A stretch of DNA of 64,000 nucleotides, taken from the NCBI RefSeq assembly GCF_002803155.1, contig NZ_NNBP01000037.1, forward strand, positions 1 through 64,000, in the 5' to 3' direction. Below the pieces are notes generated by a model. The model made no database searches, had not been told where the DNA came from, and saw nothing but the letters and a program-made list of their open reading frames with translations. Positions 9,207 to 17,808 of this stretch are shown piece after piece; the first letter of the stretch is position 1; every line of letters begins with the position of its first letter. The stretch is from Streptomyces sp. CB02959. GTDB taxonomy: Bacteria > Actinomycetota > Actinomycetes > Streptomycetales > Streptomycetaceae. Both the position numbers and the translations under genes were made by a program.

Positions 9207-9947
9207 TCATCCACCGCGATCACCGTTCGCATGGTCATGCCCCGACTCTGCGACGTTGCGCGCGCCCCGGCGGACCGCGGCGGGATAGCCGAGTCTGTCG
9301 GCGGCCTGGTCGAACGACAGCCCCGTCTTCATCAGTGCCGCGATGCGCTCGCCGCGAATCTGGGACAGCACCCGCTGAGCTGTCGCCGGCGCGACCTTGA
9401 GCGCGCCGCGCACGTCGGCGATCGTGATCGCTGGCGAAGCGTCAAGGAGCGCCGCGACCCTTGGGCGGAGTTCACCGCGCGGAGCCGCGTTCGTCCTCCC
9501 CTTCGGTCGACCGGCCGCGCTCCCCTTGCCCGGGCGCGCGTCCTTGAAGGCGAGTACGGCGCCGCGGGGCCAGTGCTCCACCCCGCAGACGTCCACCAGG
9601 TGCCGCGTGAGCTCGGAGTCCGCCTTGTACCCGTCCCAGGTCCGGGGGCCCACATCCAGCGACGCTGCGGCTTCCTGCCGGTCCAAGAGGACCTCGGGGC
9701 CCTCCATGGGCGGCAGCGCCGGGACGGGCTCGCCGGCGAGATAGGCGGTGGTCTGCTCGCCGTCCCACAACAGCACCCGGGCCCCTTCGGAGCTGATCGG
9801 CGCCGGAAACCCCTCCGCGGCGTACGGCTTCTTGTTTCCGAAAGTCCCCATGGCCATGCCCATGTCCTGGGCCAGCAGTTCCCGGGTCCGCACCAGATGC
9901 CGCCGGTTCGGGTGGATCACCGGTCTCTTCCTTTCGACACTCCGCAC
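9207..9947 (-). CDS. Actinomycete plasmid-type DNA-binding-like protein
   Basis: 246 aa. The N-terminal part (HLVRTRELLAQDMGMAMGTFGN) and middle (LLDRQEAAASLDVGPRTWDGYK) look like helix-turn-helix-related segments. A further HTH-like stretch is ALKVAPATAQRVLSQIRGERI, followed by a terminal helix AALMKTGLSFDQAADRLGYP. The last 20 residues (AVRRGARNVAESGHDHAN) look like random extension after a breakpoint with the Tn3 fragment. The start could be any of several Met codons around 9860-9947. Function not known. Confidence 0.5.
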   Translation of the reverse strand: MRSVERKRPVIHPNRRHLVRTRELLAQDMGMAMGTFGNKKPYAAEGFPAPISSEGARVLLWDGEQTTAYLAGEPVPALPPMEGPEVLLDRQEAAASLDVGPRTWDGYKADSELTRHLVDVCGVEHWPRGAVLAFKDARPGKGSAAGRPKGRTNAAPRGELRPRVAALLDASPAITIADVRGALKVAPATAQRVLSQIRGERIAALMKTGLSFDQAADRLGYPAAVRRGARNVAESGHDHANGDRGG

Positions 9948-9997
9948 GGCAGATAGGCCTCATCGGCCTGCGACGCCTTGCACGGCACGGCCTCACA

Positions 9998-10110
9998 ACG
10001 AGTTCCCCGACGGCCTGGTGCAGCTGCAACGCGACCTCCGACAAGCGGACGTCGACCTTAAGACATTCCTCGACGAGCGCCCCCACTCCCCGGAAGCCCG
10101 GGCGGGGACC
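9998..10110 (+). pseudogene. Short orphan coding fragment
   Basis: NEFPDGLVQLQRDLRQADVD, then LKTFLDERPHSPEARAG, reads as a plausible amphipathic protein segment on the plus strand. It has no start and no recognisable family, and runs straight into the antisense zinc-ribbon remnant at 10126. Confidence 0.3.
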
Positions 10111-10125
10111 TTCGTCGTCGCGGCC

Positions 10126-10190
10126 TCACAACGCGACACCATCCTCCCGCGGAAACACCGCCGGACACCGCCGGCAAATCCACGACCGCG
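10126..10190 (-). pseudogene. Zinc-ribbon C-terminus remnant, copy A
   Basis: On the minus strand the sequence encodes WICRRCPAVFPRE...VAL and a stop. This is the same C-terminal zinc-ribbon half as the intact gene 11705..12052 (WICRRCPATFLHEEGLAA). Nothing upstream is recognisable, so only the gene end is left. Confidence 0.6.
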
Positions 10191-10330
10191 CTCACTGCTC
10201 CCGCGCCCCGTTCGGATCATCAAGCTCGGCCTTTCAGGCGATTGATGGACTCCTCGCGAGCCAGGCGGCCGACACAGGGGTACGGCGAATCAGCACACCA
10301 CCACCCGGAGCCCCCACGAGGAGATCAGCC

Positions 10331-10615
10331 ATGTACGCAGCAATCCGACGCTATGAAGGCGTAACCGATCCCGCCGAGGCAGGGCGCCTCGTCAACGAGG
10401 GGTTCGTACCGCTCATGCGCCAGCTCCCCGGCTTCGTGGCCTACTACTGGATCGACGCCGGGAACGGAGTGATGATCTCGACCAGCATCTTCCGGAACCA
10501 GGCCAGTGCCGAAAAATCAGTCTCCAAGGCGGCGGACTTCGTGCAGCACAACCTCGCATCACTGCTCCCCAACCCTCCCCAGGTCACGGCCGGCGAGGTC
10601 GTGGCGTCCGGGTGA
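10331..10615 (+). CDS. ABM-fold (dimeric alpha/beta-barrel) protein
   Basis: 94 aa, ATG 10331, with a GAGGAG-type ribosome site at 10319. The pattern MYAAIRRYEGVTDPAE...PLMRQLPGFVAYYWIDAGNG...STSIFRNQASAEKS follows the ferredoxin-like fold of antibiotic biosynthesis monooxygenase-related proteins: strand, helix, then xLPGFxxYY and SxxIFxxxxxAExS. Family members range from heme degradation to unknown roles. Appears intact; no operon partner. Confidence 0.75.
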   Translation: MYAAIRRYEGVTDPAEAGRLVNEGFVPLMRQLPGFVAYYWIDAGNGVMISTSIFRNQASAEKSVSKAADFVQHNLASLLPNPPQVTAGEVVASG

Positions 10616-10684
10616 TGAGATGACCTCTCGGGGGCCGAGAGACATCCGCCCGACCCTCAAGGGATCACGCTGTGGTCACCCGGC

Positions 10685-10750
10685 TCAGACCGCCAGCGCC
10701 TCTTCCCGCGGAAACACCGCCGGGCACCGTCAGCAGATAATCGACCGCGC
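10685..10750 (-). pseudogene. Zinc-ribbon C-terminus remnant, copy B (nonsense codon)
   Basis: The minus strand reads C-stop-RCPAVFPREEALAV-stop. The arginine between the first Cys and the RC of the CxxC knuckle has become TGA. It is homologous to copy A (10126..10190) and to the intact protein ending at 11705. Confidence 0.6.
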
Positions 10751-11005
10751 CCGCAACGCCCGCGCCTCCACCGGCGCCGACACCCGCCACCCTCCACGGC
10801 CACATCACACTCGAAGCGTCAAAGTGATGTCCGCACAGGACATCGCCGGCCCTGCGCGAGCGTCGCCAACCCCCGACTACGTGCTCACACAGAGGGTTGT
10901 CCAACATCGGTCCGCGCAGCTTGCGTTGTGACTCGTAAAGCCCCGGTGAGAGACTGCGTTGCCGATCAGCGTCGGCGCGACAGGGCACTTTTTTTGGGGG
11001 GGAAG

Positions 11006-11578
11006 TTGAAGGACTGGATACCATTTCTACAGGCTTCGATCTGGCCGATCGTGGTACTGACCCTCGCTTTCAAGTTCCGCGCCGGGCTGGGGCGACTCAT
11101 CGAAGCAATCAACAGCCGAGTCGAGCGTGGCGACTCCTTCGAGGCAGGGGCTTCAGGGATAAGGCTCGGGCCCTCCTCCCCGCAGGCCCCTACTGGGGCC
11201 GAGCCCCAGCCGGGCGCGCAACCCGTCCTCGAAGTGCCACCACCGCTGGCCGAACTGAGTGAGCCGGCAACCGAAGCCGCTCCCAGCGTTCATCTGGTTC
11301 ACAGCGCGCACCGCGACAGCGCACTCGACCGAAACGGCTACAGATACTTCCGGCTCCGCATCGCCCTTGAGGGCGATAGCGACTCCGATCTCGACCGTGT
11401 CGTCAAGGTCATCTACCACCTACACCCGACATTCCGAGACCCCGACCGCACCATTAGGAATCGCGCGACCAGCTTCGAACTCACCACGGCCGGCTGGGGA
11501 ACGTTCAATCTGACGGCCGACGTCTACGTGAAGGACAGCCTTGAGCCCATCCGGCTGGAGCGGTATCTGAACTTCTGA
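11006..11578 (+). CDS. Membrane-anchored prokaryotic YEATS (pYEATS) domain protein
   Basis: 190 aa if started at TTG 11006, which follows a G7AAG tract and places a transmembrane helix first (FLQASIWPIVVLTLAFKF). An upstream GTG at 10928 would give 216 aa. After a Pro-rich linker the C-terminal 80 residues (YRYFRLRIALEG, VIYHLHPTFRDPD, SFELTTAGWGTFNLTADVYV, PIRLERYLNF) match the pYEATS domain, related to eukaryotic YEATS acyl-lysine readers and found in bacteria near signalling or conflict-type proteins. Its ligand is unknown. It is convergent with 11705..12052 across a long hairpin. Confidence 0.7.
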   Translation: MKDWIPFLQASIWPIVVLTLAFKFRAGLGRLIEAINSRVERGDSFEAGASGIRLGPSSPQAPTGAEPQPGAQPVLEVPPPLAELSEPATEAAPSVHLVHSAHRDSALDRNGYRYFRLRIALEGDSDSDLDRVVKVIYHLHPTFRDPDRTIRNRATSFELTTAGWGTFNLTADVYVKDSLEPIRLERYLNF

Positions 11579-11591
11579 CCGCGAGACGACA

Positions 11592-11691
11592 GCAGCCCCG
11601 TCTGGTTGGATGCTGTTGGTTAATTCCGCCCCACTGGACCTCATCCAGTGGGGCGGAATTAACCAACAGCATCCACGACGGGCGGGGCTGC
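11592..11691. terminator. Long bidirectional hairpin between convergent genes
   Basis: Arms 11607-11638 and 11644-11675 are a perfect 32-bp inverted repeat with a 5-nt loop. An outer GCAGCCCC/GGGGCTGC pair (11592-11599/11684-11691) flanks it. The stem contains an AT-richer TTAATTCC stretch. It lies 13 nt after the pYEATS stop and 13 nt before the stop of the leftward zinc-ribbon gene, an ideal position for a two-way terminator. Confidence 0.8.
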
Positions 11692-11704
11692 TCCACCTTC
11701 CAGC

Positions 11705-12052
11705 TCAGGCCGCCAGCCCCTCCTCATGCAGAAACGTCGCCGGACACCGCCGACAAATCCACGACCGCGACCACCTGGCTCGCGCATCCTCAGCAGCCCG
11801 CGCCCGAGTCGACAGCCAGAACCCCATCCCCACGCCACCAGCCAGCAACAGGATTCCGGCCGCCATCCCGCCCGTCACCAAAGCGACCACACCCAACACC
11901 CCAGCCGCCCACGGAAACACCCACTGCACCTTGAACTCGACCGGCGGCGCGTACTTGTCGCGCAGCTCCGACTCCTTCGGCAGCGACTTCCAGAACTCCG
12001 GCAGGTGCAACACCTGGCTCGACTCCTTGCAACGCGGACATGCGAGCGCCAT
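11705..12052 (-). CDS. Two-TM membrane protein with split zinc ribbon
   Basis: 115 aa. It starts MALACPRCKES (CxxC), then has two hydrophobic segments (WVFPWAAGVLGVVALVTGG and AGILLLAGGVGMGFWL). It ends ICRRCPATFLHEEGLAA (second CxxC). The four Cys could form one zinc site with the membrane hairpin between. No function known. Two remnants of paralogous C-termini lie at 10126 and 10685 on the same strand. Confidence 0.65.
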   Translation of the reverse strand: MALACPRCKESSQVLHLPEFWKSLPKESELRDKYAPPVEFKVQWVFPWAAGVLGVVALVTGGMAAGILLLAGGVGMGFWLSTRARAAEDARARWSRSWICRRCPATFLHEEGLAA

Positions 12053-12099
12053 GCAACCCCCCTCAAGTCAGAAGAAAGCAGCCTGCCAGCAGCAGGCGG

Positions 12100-13502
12100 C
12101 GGTTGACAGGGCGTGAAGAGGCTAACCGGGCGCATACAGAGGCGAGTTCGACCCGCCGGAGGGGGGCGCCGGAGGCGCAGGCGCGGAAGCAGACGAGGGT
12201 CCCGATCCCGTCGAAGCCGGCCGTCCAGAAGGCGTTCAACGCCGAGCGCGGAGACACCCGGACCGAGGCCGAGAGGGTGTGCCCGTGGTGGCATGAGGTG
12301 AACACCTATTGTCTTCCAGTCCGCGTTCATCGACGCCGACCGAGCCTGGAAGAACTGGCTCGACTCCTTCGCGGGCAAGCGGGTCGGCCGTCGGGTCGGG
12401 TACCCCGTGGTTCAAGAAGCGCGGTCGCGCCCGGGACTCCTTCCGTCTGCACCACGATGTGAAGAAGCCCGGCATCCGGCTGGCCACGCACCGCCGGCTG
12501 CGGATCGGGTCGTTCGGTGAGATGCGCCTGCACGACTCCGGCAACCGCCTGTTCCGCCAGGTCGCCCGCGGTGAAGCCGTCGCGCAGTCGGTGACCGTCT
12601 CCCGCGGCGGGCACCGCTGGTACGCGTCCGTGCTGTGTAAGGTCACCACGGGCCTCCCCGACCGCCCGACACGCCAGCAGGCCGAACGCGGCAAGGTCGG
12701 CGTCGACCTGGGCGTGAAGGTCCTCGCCGGGCTCTCCAAGCCCCTCCCCACTGACGGGCCCGTCAAGGTCCGCGGGGGCGGTCTGCTGGTGGACAACCCA
12801 CGGCCGCTACGCGCGGCGATGCAGGGGCTGGCGAAGGCCCAGCGAGTGCTGTCACGGAAGCAGAAGGGGTCCAAGGGGCGGGAGAAGGCCCGGCAACGAG
12901 TCGGCCGGCTGCACCACCAGGTCGCCATCCGTCGCAACGCCGTCCTCCATCAGGTCACCAAAGCCCTCGCTACACACTTCTCGATCGTGTCAGTGGAGAA
13001 CCTCCACGTCGCCGGAATGACCCGCTCGGCCCGCGGAACCGTGGACACCCCAGGACGGCGCGTACGGCAAAAAGCCGGCCTGAACCGAGCAACCCTCGAC
13101 TCCGCCCCCGGCGAGCTGCGCCGGCAACTCGCCTACAAGACTTCCTGGTACGGGTCACAACTGGCGGTCCTCGACCGCTGGTGGCCCTCCAGCAAGACCT
13201 GCTCGAACTGCGGATGGCAACACCCAAGCCTGACGCTGGCCGACAGGACGTTCCACTGCACCAACTGCGGCCTGACGATGGACCGGGACCTCAACGCGGC
13301 CCTCAACATCGAACGGCACACCGAATCACCCAACGTCGCCGCTGATAGAGGGGAGACGGAAAACGCCCGCCGAGCACCTGTCAGACTCCCCGGCCCCCGG
13401 GGCCGGGGAGCAGGGTGCGGCGAAGCGGGAAAACGCTGGCCCATTTGGGCCGGCGCCACCTCGGCGGAGCAATCCGCCGACACTCCCACTCCAACGCCAT
13501 GA
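12100..13502 (+). pseudogene. tnpB: IS605-type TnpB with broken N-terminus
   Basis: From about 12410 to 13350 the reading frame is a normal TnpB: RuvC-I VGVDLGVKV, RuvC-II IVSVENLHV, zinc finger CSNCGWQ...CTNCGLT, RuvC-III Asp in MDRDLNAALN. The N-terminal part is spread over three frames: PSKPAVQKAFNAERGDTRTE and ERVCPWWHEVNTY, then SAFIDADRAWKNWLDSFAGK, then PWFKKRGRARDS. There are frameshifts near 12308 and 12400. The nuclease core survives but no full-length protein can be made without correction. The 3' region contains a GC hairpin (about 13388-13410), where an omega-RNA would be expected. Confidence 0.8.
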
Positions 13503-13583
13503 ACAGGTAGAACTGTTCTGAAACGGCAGGTCACAAAGTGTCCGGCCCGCGGGTGCTGGGAGCGATCGCTTGTAGTTCGGGGA

Positions 13584-14000
13584 TCAAGGTGGGAAATGCT
13601 GTGCTCTCATTGTGGCGACGCGGTTGCTGAGACAGTGGTGAAGCCAGCCCAGAAGGCGGTTGTAGAGGTTGCGCTGGGCTGCGGTGTGCCGATCTCCGGC
13701 TTCTCGGCGACGGTCGCAGTGGGCGCGGGCTCCGGGTGAGGCGGTCAGGGCGGAGAAGGCTCAGACGTAGCCGGCTGCAGCGAGTCGCTGGTTCTTGACC
13801 TTGCGGGCCATGACGGCGAGGTGTTTGCCGGAGGCCCGGGTGACGGAGGCGGCCCCGGCGAAGGCTTTGAGGCCGTTGGCCTCGGCGAAGCGGGACCGGT
13901 TGTCTCCGATCTCGGCGAGTATCCGGGCACCGGTGAGGGCGCCCGGGCCGGGGAAGCTGGTGATGATCGCGGCGCAACTGCCAGCCAGTGCGTGAAACCA
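13584..14000 (-). pseudogene. IS110-family transposase C-terminal remnant
   Basis: AAIITSFPGPGALTGARILA, EIGDNRSRFAEANGLKAFAG and KVKNQRLAAAGYV are the transposase_20 domain of IS110 elements. The next codon is TGA where family members have Trp, after which the same frame continues AFSALTASPGARAHCD...NRLLGWLHHCLSN to a second stop. The catalytic DEDD N-terminal domain is absent. Confidence 0.75.
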
Positions 14001-14271
14001 CTTACCCGCCCAGCTCAAGCGTTTGGCGGCCAGTGCCTGTGCCCCGAGAAGACCGACAACTCGTACGCACCATTTATGCGGCCGGCTCGCCACCCGTTTG
14101 CGCGAAATGGACCACATGTCCGGGTCACTAGCTGCATAGGCTCGACACCAATGCGGATGAGACCACGAGCGACCTCTGTAGGGGATCCCGAGGTCGACAC
14201 TGCTGCCTGCTTTGGGTTTCCGGCCCGTACCTCCCGGTCGACCGGACTGAGCGAGAGGACAAAGATCTGCT

Positions 14272-15185
14272 GTGAAGGCGTGCGGAGTGTCCGGGGCCGA
14301 GAAGGAAGTCGCCCTGCTGGAGTTGCCCGAACCGCCATCTCCCGGCCCCGGTCAGTTCCTGGTGGCGGTTGAGGCGGCCGGGGTCGGCCCGTGGGACGAA
14401 CTGCTGAACGGCGCTGGTTGGGACGTGGGGCTGCGCCCCCGGCGGCGCTGGGAGTGGAGGGCGCGGGCAAGGTGCTGGCTGTCGGCGCGGGTGTCACCGG
14501 GTTTGCCGTAGGCGACCGGGTGCTCGCACACGAGGCCCCGCTGCCCGGGGGAAGCGGCTTCTGGGCGGAACGCGTTCTGATCAACGAGGATCACGCGGCA
14601 GCCTGCCCGCCCGGGCTGGACGCCGTGCACGCGGCGGCGCTGCCGGTCAACGGACTCACCGCGTTGCAGGCCCTGGAGAAGCTGGACCTCAGCAAAGGAC
14701 AGCGGCTCCTGATCACCAACGGAGGCGGGGCCACCGGAGCCCTGGCCATCCAGCTCGCCGCGGCCAAGGGCATCGAGGTGACCGCGACCGCGTCTGCTGC
14801 CGCCGCAGAGCGCCTGCTCGATCTGGGAGCGATGGAGGTCGTCGACTACCACGACCCGCACTGGTCGGTCAAGGTACGCGGCGGGTTCGACGCCGCCCTC
14901 ATCATCGCCACCAGCACGGCGGACGCCGCCCTGCCTTTGGTGCGGGACGGCGGCCGCCTGTGCTCCCTGACCTCGGACGCGCCTCCGGAGGAACGAGGCA
15001 TCACGAGTTGGGACCTCTACGTCGAGCCCAACGCCACGCAGCTTGTCCAGCTGGCGGAGCAGGCCGCCGCGGGAACCTTGAAACTCGCACCGGACCCCCT
15101 GCCGCTGAGCGAAGGACCGGCCGCATTCGCCCGGGTGGTTACCGGACGGGCCGGCGGAAAGAAGATCGTGCTCACCCAAGCATGA
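14272..15185 (+). pseudogene. Zinc-independent NAD(P)H:quinone oxidoreductase-like gene with frameshift
   Basis: GTG 14272 opens a typical MDR-family N-terminus (VALLELPEPPSPGPGQFLVA, EAAGVGPWDELLNGAGW). The frame then breaks in a C-rich run near 14430, and the rest continues in the next frame: GVEGAGKVLAVGAGVTGFAV, ALPVNGLTALQAL, LLITNGGGATGALAIQLAA, ending GKKIVLTQA at 15185. Removing or adding one base in the run restores about 304 residues. It is either a recent pseudogene or a sequencing slip. Product class: quinone oxidoreductase/zeta-crystallin type. Confidence 0.75.
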
Positions 15186-15260
15186 CCCGACCGGGCACCG
15201 CCCGATCCCGATGCTGGGCCACGGTGCCTGCCGATCGAGAAGTCGTCGGGCTGAGACAGG

Positions 15261-15437
15261 TGGCTCAACCGCATCGAGGCCCAGTTCACCGCCCTGCGCT
15301 ACTTCGCTCTTGACGGCACCGACCGCGCCAGCCGCAAAGAGCAAGGCAGCATGATCCGCCGCTACATCGTCTGGCAGAACAAGCACGCACCCGACGTACG
15401 GCTCCGCGAGGTAGTCAGCAGGGCGAACGTCGCCTGA
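15261..15437 (+). pseudogene. IS630-family transposase C-terminal fragment
   Basis: 59 codons to a proper stop: WLNRIEAQFTALRYFALDG, then SMIRRYIVWQNKHAPDVRLR and EVVSRANVA. This contains the third catalytic acidic residue (E of IEAQF) and the C-terminus of an IS630 transposase distinct from the copy at 3922. Everything upstream is lost. Confidence 0.75.
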
Positions 15438-15529
15438 TGCGGCACCAGCGGTCGTACGGATGCCCCACACGTGCTCGGCGGCACGGCCGGCTCGCTGCGG
15501 TCCGGGCGAGCCGGCCGGCCGTCGCCGAC

Positions 15530-15790
15530 GGGGCGGACCGGGAGTGGAGCCTCGCGGGTGAGTACCGCTGCGCGCTGCATGCGCAGTTCGGCGAACGTCT
15601 TGACTTCTCGTTCGGTTCGCCAGCGGCGGCTGCCCTCGATGACGGCGTGGGCGTAGTGGTGGGTTTGGAGGATGCCGGGGATGACCTGGGAGGCGTAGAT
15701 GTCCGCCTGGGCGGCGAGTTCTTCGAGTTCGAGGTAGTCGACGAAGGGGTCGGGGACCGCGTCGCCGTACTGACGTAGGAGGTTGGTGCG
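15530..15790 (-). pseudogene. DUF5753 regulator fragment
   Basis: RTNLLRQYGDAVPDPFVDYL, ELEELAAQADIYASQVIPGI and LQTHHYAHAVIEGSR are the start of the DUF5753 domain of Streptomyces XRE-type (Scr1-family) regulators. Both the N-terminal HTH and the rest of the domain are missing. Confidence 0.65.
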
Positions 15791-16402
15791 GCGGGTGGAG
15801 CGCCCTCGCCCTCCGCGCGACCGCACACGGTTCCGGCACGGAACCCCCAAGTATACCGGCGCCTTCCGCAAAGGCGACGTCGTCTACCTCTCCGGCCGCC
15901 TGGTCCACCTCCACGGCCCGGGCGCGGCCAGCGCCTTCGGCATCGAGCTGACGCCCTGGTCGGCCGCCGAATCCTTCCTCGCGATAGCGGATCACCGGGC
16001 ACGCCAGACCACCACCGACGATCGGCCCCTGTGGATCGACCGCGGCTCTCCGGCCCGATGTCCGGCTGGGCCCATGCCCGCGCCCGGGCCCGGCGTCTCG
16101 GACCGCCTCGTCGGTCACGTGGCCGATGCCGGGCCGGGATACGACGAGCATCTGGGCTGCGCGCGAGGCCGCTCCCCCGGTCATCGGTCACCGGGCCGGT
16201 CGCGCCGCCGGCGTCCACGGCCCGCCCGTCGGCCACCGCCGAGTCGCCACCGAAGGCCCGGACAGCCGTGTCGGCCGGGACGGCGCCCGCGCCATGTCCG
16301 CCGGACACCGCGCGTCCCCTCCCCCTTCTCGCTCCTCTTGCCGGCTTGCCCGAAGGCATGCCCCGGGCGTCAAAGTGCAGGTCGCAGGCTTGTGTCGCGG
16401 CC
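15791..16402. other. Gap with one short plausible fragment
   Basis: No complete gene. The plus-strand frame from about 15843 (KYTGAFRKGDVVYLSGRLV, then FGIELTPWSAAESFLAIADH) is the only protein-like stretch, ending near 16050 in Arg/Pro-rich sequence. Family not recognised. Beyond it the sequence becomes repeat-rich. Confidence 0.3.
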
Positions 16403-16675
16403 GGGCAAGCCCTGTTGGCCGATCGGGCAAGCCCTCGTGACCGGTGGATGTAGCGCACGGCAAGCCCGGGGAGGTGCCGGGCAAGCCCATCCGGCCGCCG
16501 CGGCAAGGCGAGGGTGACCGGTCACAGTGGACGGGTGACCGATGGACGTGGATCGGTCGTGACCGGTGTCCGATGAGGGCCGGGACGGTCACCGGTCGCG
16601 GGCCCATCGGCCACCGGTCACCTGCACGTCGGTCACTGTGACCGGTCAGGTGCCGGGAGGCCCATGGCCGGTCAC
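16403..16675. repeat. Array of GGCAAGCCC and TGACCGGT(CA) motifs
   Basis: Four GGCAAGCCC copies (three as GGGCAAGCCC) lie at 16403, 16425, 16459 and 16479. They are followed by TGACCGGT-type copies on either strand at 16438, 16515, 16536 (one mismatch), 16560, 16588, 16613, 16639 and about 16667. Several are full TGACCGGTCA palindromes. Spacing is irregular (about 20-75 bp). No ORF spans the array convincingly. Such clusters fit iterons, regulator sites or a plasmid-transfer (clt-like) locus. Confidence 0.7.
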
Positions 16676-17097
16676 GTCCGGCGAGCTCGCCGGACTGGCA
16701 AGTGCCCGCTGCCCCGGACGTCCCGCGGACCGCAGGCCCGGGTCTCCCGTAGCCGCCGGTTATCTAGGGCTATCAAGTATTTCTGCAGCTCAGAGCGGTA
16801 GAGCCAAGTGAGGCATGTCAGGCATGTTGCTGGTGGCCCGTGTTCGCTGACGGGGATGAGCAGCCGAGAGCACTTGAGGATCGGGCGGAGTTGGTCGACC
16901 GCGGGTGCTCCGGCCGGGCTGTGCTGGGGATCCCCGTATCTCACGCTTCCTCGTAGACCGCGGTGTACGCCTGCACAATGAGGCGACACTGGCTGTCGCT
17001 GGGGCCGCCCCATCATCCGCTCTCCTGCTGCCCCTGCGCGATCCCCACGAGGCCGCGACAAGCGGTTCGAGCAGAGCCTCGGCGTGAAGCGGCGTGG
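16676..17097. other. Gap, no supported gene
   Basis: About 420 bases between the repeat array and the GNAT-like gene. It includes a locally AT-richer segment near 16755-16800. No frame gives a recognisable product. Confidence 0.35.
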
Positions 17098-17559
17098 TCA
17101 CAAGGCGAGTTGGTATGAGTAGAAGCCGTCTTCGTCCTTGACGGTCCTGGCGTTCAGGCGGGCGGTGATGCCCTCGGCGAGGCCGGGCTCGGCCGGGGAC
17201 CACTGCATCTCGGTGTAGCCGGCCCGCCTGGCGTGCCGGGCTGCCTCGGCCGCGAGAGCGGCAATTGCGTCGATGTCCGCCGTGGTGGCCGGGGAGGCGG
17301 TGTTGTAGCCAGTGGTGAGGCGTTCGCGTTCCTGCCGGACCATGATCCACTGAAGGATGGCCGTGCCGCCCGGGTGTCCGCTGCTGAAGTACACCGCCCA
17401 TCCCAGCAGTTCGCCGTCCTGGCGCGCGGCGAGGACCCCTGCCGGTGCCGGCCACGGCTTGCTGGTGAGCTCCGGCATCTCCATGGGCGTGCCCGCGTAC
17501 AGTTCCCGGTACAGCTGTACCTCGCCAGCCCCCTGGGCGATCTCCTCCACGACCAGCAT
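17098..17559 (-). CDS. GNAT-like N-acetyltransferase
   Basis: 153 aa from ATG 17559 (MLVVEEIAQGAGEVQLYREL). The frame stays open upstream to 17976, but the upstream part lacks protein character. The core AGVLAARQDGELLGWAVYFS, TAILQWIMVRQERERLTTGY, AARHARRAGYTEMQW suggests the GNAT fold: a central strand with a helix after the putative CoA loop. The classical R/Q-x-x-G-x-G/A loop is not clear, so the assignment is tentative. Confidence 0.5.
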   Translation of the reverse strand: MLVVEEIAQGAGEVQLYRELYAGTPMEMPELTSKPWPAPAGVLAARQDGELLGWAVYFSSGHPGGTAILQWIMVRQERERLTTGYNTASPATTADIDAIAALAAEAARHARRAGYTEMQWSPAEPGLAEGITARLNARTVKDEDGFYSYQLAL

Positions 17560-17808
17560 GCAAACCTCCCAAACACCACGTATGTGACTGGGAAGACGGC
17601 ACTGTGCCTGGTGAGGTTGAGTGTGAGTGGAGTGCAGTCCGGCGGCGCTCTCATACAAGACGGCTCCTGCTGCTGCCCACCGGAGGAAGGACAGCAGCCG
17701 GTTGCCGGCGGGAGCGCCATCAGTGGCAGCGGCTCGCCTCCTGCTGATCTCCCTGGCCTTGTCGGCCGTAGAGTGCAGTTCGTCTGTCGTGGTCTGGTTC
17801 GGGGCGTA

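Noticed and set aside
14352..16184. 610-codon open frame on the minus strand
   Set aside because: It runs antisense through the oxidoreductase, IS630 and other fragments. Its composition is Arg/Gly/Pro shadow typical of GC-rich DNA, with no domain.
16403..16675. CRISPR array
   Set aside because: The repeats are only 8-10 bp with irregular spacing, and no cas gene is in the window.
16784..16812. D-arm-like string (GCTCAGAGCGGTAGAGC) suggesting a tRNA 5' half
   Set aside because: No acceptor stem or anticodon arm can be built around it, and its supposed 5' strand does not pair with the tRNA 3' half at 18047-18090.
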